The notes under the pieces are model-generated. The model was not told the origin of the DNA. It saw only the letters and a program-made list of their open reading frames with translations, and did no database searches. Below are positions 13,601 to 25,715 of a stretch of 64,000 nucleotides of DNA, piece by piece (the first letter of the stretch is position 1; each line of letters starts with the position of its first letter). Position numbers and translations under genes: made by a program. The stretch lies in the NCBI GenBank assembly GCA_018389105.1, contig JACATO010000095.1:2477501-2541500 (forward strand). The letters run 5' to 3'. This stretch comes from Nautilus pompilius (taxonomy: Eukaryota > Mollusca > Cephalopoda > Nautilida > Nautilidae).

Positions 13601-14499
13601 AAAAGTCATACTGTTTTAATTTATTGAGGGCCCCAGAAAAGAATCTGATAAAATTTCTTTTAAAAGAAATATTAATTTGTTGTTTTTCTTACTTTAAAGG
13701 ATTTTTTTCTATAAAATCTGTAATGCAAATCCTATTAATTTTGGAAATTACAAATCTGCAGTCAAAAAACTGCACCCAAAGTAGTAGTAATTCAGTTAAG
13801 AAATGCCACTTAGAATGTGCATTAGCACTTTAGACATAAATTAGCAAGCATCGTATTCTGACATATTTACTCAAAAAAACAAAAAAAAAAAACAAACAAA
13901 ACTGTTTCTCATTGTTTACACGAAATTTCCTTTTGCTATATAGATTTTGAAAAGGTGTAGATCTCTTAAGTTTGCAGACCAAGAAAATTATTCTGTTTTT
14001 CCCTTAGTAGTTTTTCTTTTTTCCACTGGTCAGTCCGTTTAGATTTTGTTTCTTTGATAATGATTAGAGTTGGTTATTTTTAGGCTAAAAAGTCTACTTT
14101 GAATTAGAACAACTACACCTGCAGTAATTTTGTATTTAAGGGGTGCCTCTAACTATGGTAAAATTAATGTAACTTAAAAAATTCTAGTTATTTAATTTTG
14201 TTTCTTTACTTATGTTATAAAAAAAATCATAGTTTGAGGTTATATCTCACTTGTATCTACCACTCTCACCTTATTTTTAGTGAGTTTTTAAGTTGTTTAT
14301 GGAGGATTGCTTCAAACATTTGAAATATATACATATCCAGTTAGCCCTGGGCACTATTTTGGAGATCGTTAGGTGGGTATTTAAAAGGAGGATGTATTAT
14401 GGGATTTAAAAAAAATAAAAAAAAAACATCCATTCTCACCAACAGTTTGAATTAGAAACACTTTCAGACTGATAAATATTTGAAAATGAACAAGATATA
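10666..14499 (+). other. CaMKII intron between two transposons
   Basis: AT-rich intron with poly-T and poly-A runs and a C8/T7 tract followed by a short GT repeat near 12379-12409. No coding similarity, transposon end or tandem repeat of note was recognised. Confidence 0.6.
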
Positions 14500-15789
14500 C
14501 GAGATCTGTCGAAAAAGTATCCAACCTTAAGCTGGGGAAAAAAAAATTACTTGGTGGGGTTCAATTGCTAATCCCCTTCAAAGTAGGCCCTTTGTGCTTC
14601 CACACACTTAGTCCAGCGATCCTTCCACTGTTCAAAGCATGTCTGGAATGCTTCTTCCGGAATGGCTCTCAGCTCCGCTGTAGCATTCCATATGATGTCC
14701 TCTCGGCTCTCAAAGAGGGAGCCTTTCAGTGGCATCTTCATTTTTGGAAACAACCAGAAGTCAGAAGGAGCCATGTCTGGAGAGTAGGGAGCCTGGCGAA
14801 TGAGCGAAATGCCTTTCTTTGCCAAGAAACCTTGCCATGGCATTGTCATGATGCAGCTGCCAGTTTTGCGAGGCCCACAGATCTGGTCTCTTGCGCCGAA
14901 CTGCATCATGAAGACATCGGAGGACTTCCTGATAGTACTCTTTTGTAACTGTTTGTCCTTCTGGTGCGTATTCATGATGCACAACACCTCGGTAGTTGAA
15001 TAAAACAGTCAGCATCACCATGATTTTGCTCTGGACCTGACATGTTTTTTTGGGTCTTGTCGACGTTGGTTGCTGCCACTGTGATGACTGAGCTTTGGTT
15101 TCCGGGTCGTACCTGTACACCCATTTCTCATGTCCAGTTATCACAGTATTCTGGAACTCATGATCCCTGTTGGCAGTATCCAGCAGGTCCTGCGCAACCT
15201 TAAGACGAAGCTGCTGCTGTTCCTGAGAAAGCCACTTGGGCACAGTGCAAGCCCAAATCCTCCTTTAAAATTGCATGTGCAGAATCTTTACTGATCCCAA
15301 CCTTGTCACCAATTTCCCGCACCATCAAATGACAATCCTTCATTATCAAAGTCCACACTTTGTCGATAACAACTGCATTGCAGCTTGTTGACGGCCTGCC
15401 GGAACACTGGTCACTCTCCACCAATGTGCGGTCATCTTTGAACCTGTTGTACCGTTCTTTTATTTGGGTAACACCCATGGCATTGTCACCAAAAGCCTGT
15501 TGAATTTTTTGAATTGTTTCCGCCTGGGTATCTCCAAACTTTTGGCAAAACTTGATGCAAGATCATTGCTCCACACGTTCCGTCATTACGGACGAAATGA
15601 AAATGCGATGAGTAAGTAGTACAGCACCTCACACGCTGGCTGCCTGACAGCAACTGACACATCCAGCAAACCTGCCAAAAACCACGCATGGGCATGAAGG
15701 CATGCGGCTCCACTATGCACACTTTTGCCTCCCTAACATCATTACTTCCCACAGGAAAAAATAGTTGGATACTTTTTTAACAAACCTCG
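14500..15789 (-). mobile_element. Mariner transposon (DD34D), inactive
   Basis: A 1290-bp element bounded by TA dinucleotides (14498-14499 and 15790-15791), the usual mariner target duplication. Its inverted ends match over about 28 bp (CGAGATCTGTCGAAAAAGTA at the left; CGAGGTTTGTTAAAAAAGTA on the opposite strand at the right). Length and ends are those of a full-length mariner. It encodes one transposase on the - strand, now in at least three frames. It sits in the first large CaMKII intron, antisense to the gene. Loss of the first catalytic Asp and frameshifts mean it cannot move by itself. Confidence 0.93.
14568..15715 (-). pseudogene. Mariner transposase, broken
   Basis: Pieces in order from the N-terminus: helix-turn-helix region with MGVTQIKERYNRFKDD and SGRPSTS (15478-15200), central catalytic part (15243-14761) and C-terminal part (14987-14568). 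HHDNA, with the second catalytic Asp, and SPDMAPSDFWLF, with the third, are both kept, consistent with DD34D spacing. The first catalytic motif, normally TGDETW, reads TGHEKW, so its Asp is replaced by His (codon at 15130-15132). Frame changes lie between the HTH and catalytic pieces and after HHDNA. The family's protein normally has about 345 residues, and nearly all of it is represented. Confidence 0.9.
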
Positions 15790-18648
15790 TACAGAGTTGA
15801 TCTAATTAGACAGGAAGGACTTTACTTCTCATGAGTATAAAGTCATTAGATTTATAAGATTGCCAACATTTGCAGAGATCCTTATGGTAAATATTCTCTA
15901 AGTAATTTATAATTTGTAATAATAAAAAAAAAAGAACAGGTACAAAAAAAACATCAAATGAATTAATAAAATTTTACCTTACAGGTCAAGGGAGCCCAAC
16001 ACTTCGAAAAGGTACCACTTGAATGTAGAACACTAATTATACAGTTTGTTTGATCTTTCTGAGCTGTATATATACTTTTTTTTTTTTGTAGAATGCATGT
16101 TACATTTTCATTTGCTCCAGTTAACATAAACTTGGTTATGGGATGGAACCATGCAGAATTGTTATCAAGGGTCACTTTTAACCGTCTACTTTTTAGTTTC
16201 ATTTATATTTATTTATTTTACATACTGACTTCAAAGTTAATGTTCAAGTGCATACAGCTTTTATTTGTTGCTATGAACTGGTTATTTTAAATAATATAAC
16301 TAGTTTAAAAAAAAAAATTGTTATGTGAATATACAGGTAGATGTTAGTCAAGAAAACATTTATGTATGCTGGTCAGTTAATGATTTCAATTGTCTGAAGA
16401 TGTGTTCTACATCCTTCTGCCCTTATCAACACTGAAATTATTGAAAAATTCAACTTTGTTAGACAGGGAACTTTAGGTAGTTTGATTGTACATTTCCTGT
16501 TTTCTTTTTATGATCTAGATTTAGTAGAAAGTAATTTTTGTGTAGCATTGGTGTTAACCCTGAACAAGACCTAGTGGTTGTTGGTTGATAAATGTGCTAG
16601 CCTAACTTATTGTACATGGTATTCAGTTTTACTTGAGACTTGAATATATCAGCTCTTGATCTTTCAAGAAACAAAGAAACAAACTGATAAATTTTTCTTA
16701 TTTCATAATTTCTTAGGCAATGTTTTCAAATATGATAACACTAATTTAACAATTTGAACACTATAATATCAGTGAGACCACAACATCTAGTACAAGACAA
16801 ATCATCTTGACATATTCCATCCTATCCCCAAGCTTGTGTTCAGTTTATTATAAGTTGGTAAGTAGCCTTAGCTTGAGCCACATCACAGCTATAGTTGCTT
16901 TGGTTAACTTCTAAAACAAAATAGCTCTATTTCTCTCACAATGAGAGTGCCTAACTAGTAGTGCATACATTATTAATAGGTCAGCACGCACAACTTTGAT
17001 TAGCAATATTACTATTGCCCAGTTTGGATAGGTAGTGCATGCATGCACTGGTGGTTACTTTTTTATTTAATAAAAAAAAAAAAAGAGGAAAATGTGTGTG
17101 CGACTTAAGTTTGGAAAGGCTGACATGGAAATAGCAGTGCTGTGATTGAAAGATATCTTTACAAAAATGTTGTTGTTATTTCTAGTAAGAAACTGTGATG
17201 ATTAAATAGAAGTGACGGGAGTACATTTATGCTGCTGGGCTGTGCTTTTATTGTGCTGCTAATTAAACGGTGATATACCACACTGTGAAAATTACTGGCT
17301 TGCTTTAGAGTGAAAAGTTTGAATGTAAGGGATATCTTTTGAGATATTACAAATTATTAAATAACAGTTTTACTGTTGATTACATGTCATTTATTTGTAA
17401 TGATTCCCAGAATCATTAAAAAACCTATGACTTTTTAATGTTACTGTAATTTCTCTCTTAAGATAATGAAAAAAAAAGAAAATAATTGTGATGCATTTAA
17501 TAGGAGTTTTTTGTTTCTCAATCTGTGGAACAGAAAATTTTACTTAACTCTATATCCGATCTGAGCTTTACATAAATCTTTTTAATTTTATGGGTCCATA
17601 ATGTGTACTTTGGATACTTTGAGAAAGTGTTTTCATAACATCAAAGCAAAGATAAAAAAAAAATTTTTTTTTGTTAGTTTGTACTGAAAATTTATGACAC
17701 TGAATGCAAAATCTACTGCCCTTAGAATCAATAAATTAATACTTTCAATTATGTAAAATATGATGTGAAACTATGATCCATGTTCCATATGCTAATCCAG
17801 AAATAATTAAATTTCCAATCCTGCTTTAAAAATTTGTGAAAAGAAAACAAACTACTGCAGTCTCATTACCATTGATTATAATGCTATGACAGCAAAGCCA
17901 AAGAAATAGTGTTCTCAAAATTCTGGCAGATGGTTTCAGTTAATGTCATACTAGTATGATAATATGGATGTTTTATTATTGCATTACTTTTACTCATTGG
18001 AAACTAACCAATATGTATATTTCGTAAAAGAATGTTAAAAATCTTATTGTAATTTTTTATAGAATACTGCAGGTGAATTGTACTTGCTAACATCAATTGT
18101 CTTATTATTAATATAATGTTTTTATTTGGTTTCAGCATAAAAATAAGGCATTAGTAGTTCTGAAAAGTCAATTTAGCCAAAACTCACCAGTATTAAAACA
18201 AATTTATAGATCATTTTGTTTGTTGTTTTTTTTTGCAAAAGATTGTTAAAAATTAGATTTTAGTAAAGTAAATTTATATTTTATATAAATTAATATTTTT
18301 AAAACTTAAATTCTGTCAAATGGCATATTGAAACCAATATTTTGTTTTGTCTCTATTTAAAACAGTCTAACTTTGTACAAATTTGTTTATTGTTTATTTA
18401 GTTATCTTTTTCACAACTTTGATTTTGAATAAATTCTGTAAACTTTTTCTCTGAAAACCAGGAAATAAATGAGTTGTGGGCTGTGTAGAAAAGAGAACTC
18501 GTTCAGCTAGATATTGATCTTATGCATCACAACTATCTCTAATTTTTTTTTTTTTTTGCTTTGTCATTTTCAAAAAAAAATGAACTTTTATTAATCTTAT
18601 TATCATCGTAGAAAAGAAGCAGTAACGTAAACAAGCAGTGGTTTAGGA
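15790..18648 (+). other. CaMKII intron, no recognisable element
   Basis: AT-rich intron between the mariner and the hAT-type MITE. Poly-T and poly-A runs only; no convincing coding sequence or transposon end. Confidence 0.6.
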
Positions 18649-19199
18649 CAGTGGTTCCCAACTTGGAGCAAGACTCAAATCAGGGTCTCCAGTGGAAGGG
18701 TGGGTCCTCAATATGGTCACACAGGGTTATCAAGAGACTTTTTTTGCTTTTAATGTGGAAAAGTGCACGAATTGCTGAGGTGACCCCCACCAACCAACCA
18801 GCCAACCAACTTTTTTTTTATCTCTCCTTGCTCCAGTATATGAGTACAAAATCAAATATTATTATACATTTTTCCATTACGAAGAATTTCCAAACAGGAA
18901 TGATTTTTGTGTTCTTCATTCGTGGGTATGAAAGACTGTGCTAGCGAGTTGCATTGACTTCACAAAAGGGGTGGAAACACTGAATTTGAAAGATTTCTAC
19001 CATCCTTTCTCCCTTTTTTTTGTGTGAGTTTGAATAGATGTTTTATTTGTATTGGATTAAATGAGCATCATCAGTGGTTCAATGTGCATTTGCATTTTAA
19101 GACAATGTATAAACATCTTTGAACCTGAATTTACATCAGATCTCTTTTAATTTATATATATATCATATAACTAAGGGTCAGATGGCCAATTTAGGATTG

Positions 19200-19225
<26 letters not shown>
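18649..19225. mobile_element. hAT-type MITE, copy 1
   Basis: A 577-bp non-autonomous element with inverted ends CAGTGGTTCCCAAC and GTTGGGAACCACTG. It is flanked by a perfect 8-bp target duplication, GTTTAGGA, at 18641-18648 and 19226-19233. CAG...CTG ends and an 8-bp duplication are the hallmarks of hAT transposons. No transposase remnant was recognised inside; the right half contains the stretch GAGCATCATCAGTGGTTCAA that recurs, inverted, in the copy at about 37806-38270. Confidence 0.92.
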
Positions 19226-19231
<6 letters not shown>

Positions 19232-19233
19232 GA

Positions 19234-19799
19234 TGAAATAAGGAGGAAACAATTTTTTTTCTTTTCTAACAAGGATGTGAAATCACATTTATTTCATGTG
19301 GTCTACATCCAGGAATTCAATGGGGAATTCCTAATGCTGTTATGAATCGCTCAATCAGCACTTCTCTGAATTCTGTTAGAAACTAAAAAATATTTCTCAA
19401 TCAATATGAATAAAGATAGTATCAACTGGGCTGATTGAATCTGTGTAGAAACTATATTAGCCAGAAATGGCCCCCACCACCTGTTTACCTCATATATATT
19501 TATTTCCGTTGGATAACTATCAGACGTTTATGTACTCTATTATTTTACATTGTTTCTTCTGATGGTCCTTATACACAAGTTTGATATTTGCAGTAGTTCC
19601 TATCTTTTTTAGTGCTTGAACATGTCTTTGGTTTTTAAAAAAACTTTGGCACTTATGCTATTTTGTCATTTTACTATAATTGTCATTTGATCGTTTTAGC
19701 ACCTTTTGCTTCTTCCAGCATCTCTGCAAATTGAACTGCTTAATTTACAATAATAATAATATAACAACAACAGCAATAAAGCAAGCTTTTTTATATGTA
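19234..19799 (+). other. CaMKII intron
   Basis: AT-rich intron with a short AAT/AAC repeat near 19745-19780. No feature recognised. Confidence 0.6.
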
Positions 19800-20530
19800 C
19801 TTAACATTTTGAGCCACTTTTTGCCCAAATAGCAGTCATAACAATATTCTGGAAGGTGTCTTGAGTAATATTTTTGCATTCAGTCATTTATATTGTATGC
19901 ATTGTTTGGAGTGATAGGCAGAGGATCATGATGGCTAATGGGTCTTTCAAGTTTTTACACTAATGCTCAATTGGATTGAGATCTAAGTATTGTGCTGGTC
20001 ATGGGAGATGCCTAATGTCTTTGTCATGTTTTTTTAAACCATGTACAAAAATGTGGGCTTGGTAGATGGGAGCATCTTGGAAGTAATCATCAGGGTACAT
20101 ATAAGTCATCATTGGATGACTTTGAGGTAAGTTTTGACATTTGTTTTGCCTTCATAAGTACTAAGGGATCTAGGGTATATCAGCAAAACATGCCCCAGAT
20201 TACGATCCCATCACTAAAGGTCTGGACAGTTTGGACTACTGCACACGAGGGATTGAGTGAGTCATGGCTTTCTCTAAATTTGCCGTCTTATATCTGTGCA
20301 AAAAAAAGGGTGAAGCATGATTTTTCAGACCATACCACTACTTAGCAATTCTCCTTGAGTCCATTTCCTGCATTATTTTTACACCACACAAACTGTTTTT
20401 TCATGTTGTTAATGGTGATCATTGGTTTATCCAGTGGCCTTCTAGTGCTATAATCCATTTGTTGTAATGTTCTTCATAAGGAGTGGATTGCTCTGCTTTA
20501 AACATCTTTTTCGGTTGGTCTATTGTTTAA
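19800..20530 (-). mobile_element. Tc1-like transposase remnant
   Basis: Read on the - strand, 20008-19973 gives PAQYLDLNPIEH, matching the SPDLNPIEH block with the catalytic Glu of Tc1-like (DD34E) transposases. Upstream on the same strand, about 20100-20010, FQDAPIYQAHIFVHGLKK matches the region of the second catalytic Asp. Further weak similarity runs to about 20400, with many frame breaks. No terminal inverted repeats were found, so the ends given are estimates. It is an old degraded copy. Confidence 0.65.
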
Positions 20531-20541
20531 TGAGGTTAAAC

Positions 20542-21390
20542 CAGTGGTTCCCAACCTTTTTGGACTCATGGACCTTTTTCTAATACTCAAAAGACCTGAA
20601 GCCCCCTGCTACACTTCCATAATTGAAAAGAAATCAAAGAATAAATTTAGCAAAAAAAAAAATCACATAAATAAGAGTTTTATTTGAATATATTGACAGT
20701 TTTGAGAGAAAAATCAATGTAAATGTACCCTGAACTAAAAAGCAACAAAACAATATATTGTATATTATATCAGAAAAATGAATTTTAGTACATTTCATCA
20801 TACATTTATTGAAAATTATTTTAGTGATTTTTGGGGGGGAAACTGCACATATAGTAAATTCACAGCAGCTAAACGAAATCTACTGGTATCAGTGAACCCT
20901 ACCTCTGATCAGAACAGCTGTGTGGTGTGTCGTGTTGGTGCCCAAGTTTGCCTAACATCAAGCTGGCTAGTGTGTGTCCGGCCAAAGTCACAGTCCAGTC
21001 CTTGTAGTGTGCTCTGCCCCAGGCGTCGTGGTCCAAGTCTTCGCCAGCGTGTATTGTCTGTGTTTCTATGAGAGTGGCAGAGCGACAGGAAGCTGCAGGG
21101 GGCCGGGTGATGCAAGCGTGTTACCATAGAGGCCTGTGACAACTGGGATTTCCTGCCATGGGAGACAAGCCTTACACCTTCGGCGCTTGGCCTTCCATCG
21201 GTGATACCAGCATATTGGACACAGGATAGTTTTTGTATACTTTTTTCTGGAAAAAAGTGCATCTTATAAGCCAGCAAATACGGTACATATAAACAAAACA
21301 GATACATACTCATGAACAGCCTCTTGACTCAGTCATACGACAAAAATTGAAACTTCCAGGGTTCCGCAACCCCCTGGTTGGGAGCCACTG
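20542..21390. mobile_element. hAT-type non-autonomous element, second family
   Basis: An 849-bp element with inverted ends CAGTGGTTCCCAACC and GGTTGGGAGCCACTG. The flanking 8-mers GGTTAAAC and CGTTAGAC match at six of eight bases and look like a worn target duplication. The left part (GACTCATGGACC) and right part (GGGTTCCGCAACCCCCTGG) resemble widespread non-autonomous hAT repeats. The interior at 20890-21220 is much richer in G and C than its surroundings. No transposase block was recognised. It shares terminal motifs with the MITE at 18649-19225 but its interior differs. Confidence 0.85.
21190..21290 (-). repeat. Nested fragment of an 'ATAAGRCGCAC' type repeat
   Basis: On the - strand this reads ACCGTATTTGCTGGCTTATAAG and then ATGCACTTTTTTCC. 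This terminal pattern (CCGTATTT...TATAAGRYGCAC...TTTTTCC) is familiar from dispersed repeats in many animal genomes. Here it lies inside the hAT-type element at 20542-21390, either as an insertion or as part of it. Only one end was recognised. Confidence 0.4.
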
Positions 21391-23360
21391 CGTTAGACTT
21401 AGACTTTACTGTCCCGCTTAACCAACTTTCTACTTTCTTTTATTGTGTTTGTGGCCACAATTTCAATTCACAGCAAACTTTTTTTCCCGCCTTTTGCCAT
21501 TGCTGATAAATTCAAATTGATGTGGTCTTAGCGCAGCCTACCAAGGAAATTGTCTTGGCCACTGTGATACCTGCTGGCTGCATATCCACTATCACACCTC
21601 TTTTGAGTGGTCTAATGTCTTTGCCTTTCCCTATATCTGTTATCTGTTAGACTGTCTGAAAATGTGCTTCTATTTGTTCATATCGTGTGGCCAGCCTAAT
21701 TTTCATCTGCATTTCGTGTCAGGCTGAAGTCTGAGGAGATACACAGGTCATGATAAATTGGCCAGCTAGTGTAATTCATAAGAACCTAGAGAGATTATTG
21801 TTTTAGAAAATACTTTTGTGGCAAAATACAAATAATGAAATTATCTTTTTGATAGCCATAAACATAAGTGAAGTAGGTGGTCATCAACAGTGATCTGTTT
21901 GGAAAATTCAGGACTTTTAATGTACACTTCACCAATGTACAGTGCCAATTAAAATGACTACAAATGAAGTATTTTTCATCAACCTTTTTGTTTGCTTTGT
22001 TAATTTAATAGTGTTTTTCCTATGTCAGTTGTATTTAGAATATTCTAACTGTATTCTCCAAGCTTTTGCCAAATGAAAAGCAGATACACAACCTTATATT
22101 TAAAGTTTTATTATTTATGCTGGAGAATTAAAGCCTAAATGAATAAAGGATATTTTATGGTGGTTGAATAATGGAACATATAAGCCAGTGTCTTTTGTTT
22201 TAGGGAAGTCAATCTGTAGGTGAAGGAGTTAATTTGCTTTGCAAACTTTATATTATGAAAAACACTGGTTACTAAAATGATCAAATAACATTTAAAAATT
22301 TTCTTCATTTGTGGAAACTGAAACAGCTATGTAATTCTTACATTAAAAATTCTGCTCTAGATTTTCTTCCAAATAATAATAATGAATTATATGAAGTCGA
22401 TTTTGCATCAAGAAATAAAATGTATTTTGGGTTGATTTTTTTTTTTTTTTTTGTCTGAATTTGCCATTCACTATATGACATCAATCTCTGTATGTCACAA
22501 TCTGTTTTCTAATAAATTTGGTTTGATGGTAAAATTTTTCTACTTTAAAAACAAATTTTTACTTAACTTTTTTTAAGCACAAGCAAAATTTAATCTTGAG
22601 AGATAATGGAAGATCTTCAAAAATATTTAACTGTTATGATACAAAGAAAAAAATTTACAAACTAAGACTTGAAACTTTTAAAAAAAATTTTATTGCTTTT
22701 TTTATGTCTTTTGTTCTTGCCAGATTTGTATACCAGGTAATCAGAAGTTTGTAATTTCTGCTTAAGTTTAGCTGTTTTTTATTCTAAGTTGTACATGAAT
22801 ATATACATGGGGTCTGTTTCTCTTGTCTTTACCTTATCTTTCTCCTTCGATCTTTTCAATTTCAAGCAAATTCAGGATTTTTAAGATTGCAGAGCACGAC
22901 CACAGCGTACATATCACTCAGTATACAACAGGAAACAAAAGAGAACGACAGTGAGTTCAGTTCCACTACTTTGTAGATAGTTTACTACTACTCCAGCCCA
23001 GCATGACTAAGAGCATACATAGAAAGCTCTCAGTACTGGATAACAGTGATACATACCTTTTTACTTTAATTTCATATCTATGCTACATTTTATGCATTTT
23101 ATATTACAAATCTAAAATTTTTAGATGTGTTGCTAGTCATACATTAAGTTTGTTCAGTAGCTCACTGTCATGCATGCCATATACAAGAGAAAGAATAAAA
23201 TGCTAAAAACCTTTGAACAGAAAAATTTACTACTACTTATGCATCAATGAATAATTGTTCAGGGTCTGCTGCTTCTCTCTCCCTTCCTCTTTTGTTACCA
23301 ACACAACTAAGAGGTGCTCAGACTTCAGTTAAGTTATATTCTACAGCATACATGTATTCT

Positions 23361-23395
<35 letters not shown>

Positions 23396-25156
23396 GACAC
23401 ACACACACACACACACAGACACACACACACAGACACACACACGTACTGTACTGTAAGGTGAAAGTGAAATTTGTATGTATTTAGGAAAAACCATATTAAC
23501 AATTATGTTGTTCTACATTATTTATTTTTTAAACCTTTTGCTTTTATCTTTCTAGTAACCATTGAAATATGTGATCAGGCCATAGTTAGTACTTTTCTAT
23601 ATTTTAATATATTGTAGTAATAAAAAAATTTTTCTACAGAAAAGATTTATTGTTACCTACTGTTTGTGGACCAGTTTACAAGAACTTTGTGGAGAAATTT
23701 AAAAAAAAATCTTTAGTGTTTGATTTATTTTGTGAGATATGCCACTTTTATTAAAGCTTATCAGTATAACTGATTTTCTTAAACTTGCAGTACTTAGTCA
23801 ATAGCCTCAGGCAGTTCTCTCTGCAAATATTAGTATAATTTTTTACACTGGAATATAGCATCATAAGTTATAGAAAGACAGAGTTTCATTGTATTAATGT
23901 TTTTTCTGTAATTTACACATTTTATTCCTATGTAAAAGATTATGCTAGCATTATGCAACACCAAGAGGTCTCAAGAGCTTATAAACCTCTACACTTAGTT
24001 TTGAATAAAAGAAAGAAATAATATGTGGAACTTTATCACAGGATGCCAAAGGATTCACTCACTACTGTGCATTGTTTAATGATGAAAATTTCTTTCTTTT
24101 TTTTTTTTGCTTCAACACTGGCCAAAGTGGTCCCTTTTTGCCTACAGCTATTAGACCACTAAAATAGACTTTTGACTATTTGTAGTAAGTACTTGGTAGT
24201 GTTGCAACAACTAATTTCATCTATTATGCTAGGTTTTGGACATTTTACATTGTTCTCTCTAGCACCTAGAAAATCATTTATTTTTTACTCTTTATAAAAA
24301 ATTGCAATTATAAATTGTCTGCAGTATCTTTTTTAAAATTAGAATATTACAGAAATATGCTAAAAATACAAAGTAGACCCTTGTAATGTTTGGTTCTTGA
24401 ATAAAATAAATACTTATTTGTAGTTTATTTGTTTTTTCCTCCTCCATGATTTTCAGTAGTAGGATTAGCTGTTTAAAAAGATCTAGCATTTGTATGTAAT
24501 CTTTTGAAGTGGGAACATAAATATGCGAAAGAAATCCATAACAGTTTACCAGTTTATTTTCATATATACATACAGGATTTTATCAATAGTGTCTTGATTT
24601 TATTTTATTTTTATTCTTTGTTGGTTGAAGGTCACTTATTTACTCTATATTAGATTCAAAGTTTTTGCTAATTGCTAGATTTTTTAAAATCTACATTTGC
24701 GGATAAGAATTTAAATACTAATACTACAAATATGTTGATAAATACTGCTATCTTTTGTTTTTTAATCTTTATTTTGTGACTAGTCTACAGGGTGTGGAAT
24801 GTATCTAAAAATGTATTCATTGATCAACATGTAAAAAAGAGAAAAAAAAACTTTACATTTTGAGAACTAAACTGGTAAAAAAAAATGTGATGTTTCAGAC
24901 TTTTGGTATTTACTCTTATGAATTACTTTAAAAAATACAGACTTTTGTTGAATCTGTTATTTATTAAATTAAAATCAGGCTGAAGTTAGAAGATATGTTT
25001 TCTGTACAATGTGGGATGTAAGTCCAACTGATACAACAAAAATGATCTGAAATTGTTAATAAATATAAGCCCAAAACAATTTAAAAGAAATTTACTGAAT
25101 ATATAGTATTACAATTGTTTAGATTTATAAGAACCTGTTCACTATGTACATTTTAG
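21391..25156 (+). other. CaMKII intron, 3' part of the 24-kb intron
   Basis: AT-rich intron. It holds the CA microsatellite at 23361-23443 and otherwise only homopolymer runs. The acceptor ATTTTAG lies at 25150-25156. No exon-like open stretch with splice sites and family similarity was seen. Confidence 0.6.
23361..23443. repeat. CA microsatellite
   Basis: Interrupted (CA)n tract of about 83 bp with GCGCG and CAGACA variants inside. The open frame across it is only the repeat read as His-Thr and is not a gene. Confidence 0.95.
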
Positions 25157-25232
25157 GTCGCAAACAAGAAATCATCAAACTGACTGAGCAAGTGATTGCA
25201 GCCATTACAGGTGGAGACTTTGAAGCATATAC
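25157..25232 (+). CDS. CAMK2: CaMKII exon: start of the hub domain
   Basis: 76-bp exon reading (G)RKQEIIKLTEQ then VIAAITGGDFEAY(T). The first codon is split with the preceding exon (G plus GT gives Gly where most relatives have Val), and the last Thr codon is completed by the next exon. RKQEIIK(L/I)TEQ and GDFEAYTK open the CaMKII association domain, whose first long helix packs in the hub. Acceptor TTTTAG, donor GTAAGT. The preceding intron is 24.4 kb. Confidence 0.98.
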
Positions 25233-25620
25233 GTAAGTGTTTGCCTTTGTAAGTGCAACAAATGTAGCCAAACATGTGACAACAATCTGTTAAAAATATC
25301 ACTAGCTATTTGTTTTTCAGCACATCTACACACGAGAACAGAACCTGCGCTTAAACTGTAGTTAGTGCGATGTCCAGATTGAAGCTACCTCATGACATTG
25401 AGTTTTTCCACTAATAAACTAAAATCTATGCTCGGTTGGCTAGAGTGACCTTAGTTTGATTATGCTTTTCAGTTGTGGGGGGGGGGTAATATTTTGCTTA
25501 GATTTTAAACATTTTTTCAGCCACCAGTGAATTAGTTGAAATATTTGAATGAAAAACAATTAGTTGTAATGCACTAATGATATTTTATTGTTTCGTTTTT
25601 TGTTTATTTTTCTTTTAAAG
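25233..25620 (+). other. Short CaMKII intron (388 bp)
   Basis: GT-AG intron with a G8 run near 25476-25485 and the acceptor CTTTTAAAG. Nothing else is present. Confidence 0.9.
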
Positions 25621-25715
25621 GAAATTTATTGATCCTCATTTGACCTGCTTTGAACCTGAAGCTTTGGGAAACCTTATTGTAGGAATGGATTTTCATAAAT
25701 TTTACTTTGATCATG
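25621..25715 (+). CDS. CAMK2: CaMKII exon: hub domain core
   Basis: 95-bp exon reading [16 protein letters not shown] then [15 protein letters not shown], with one base at each end shared with neighbours. [15 protein letters not shown] and GMDFH(K/R)FYF are hallmark hub sequences. The His of DFHKFYF corresponds to His395 of human CaMKII alpha, one of the four residues of the hub ligand pocket. Acceptor TTTTAAAG, donor GTAAGT. The 13.2-kb intron that follows carries most of the transposons in this half of the window. Confidence 0.98.

Noticed and set aside
23247-23456. 69-codon open frame on the + strand
   Set aside because: Its second half is the CA microsatellite read as His-Thr, and the first half has no similarity.
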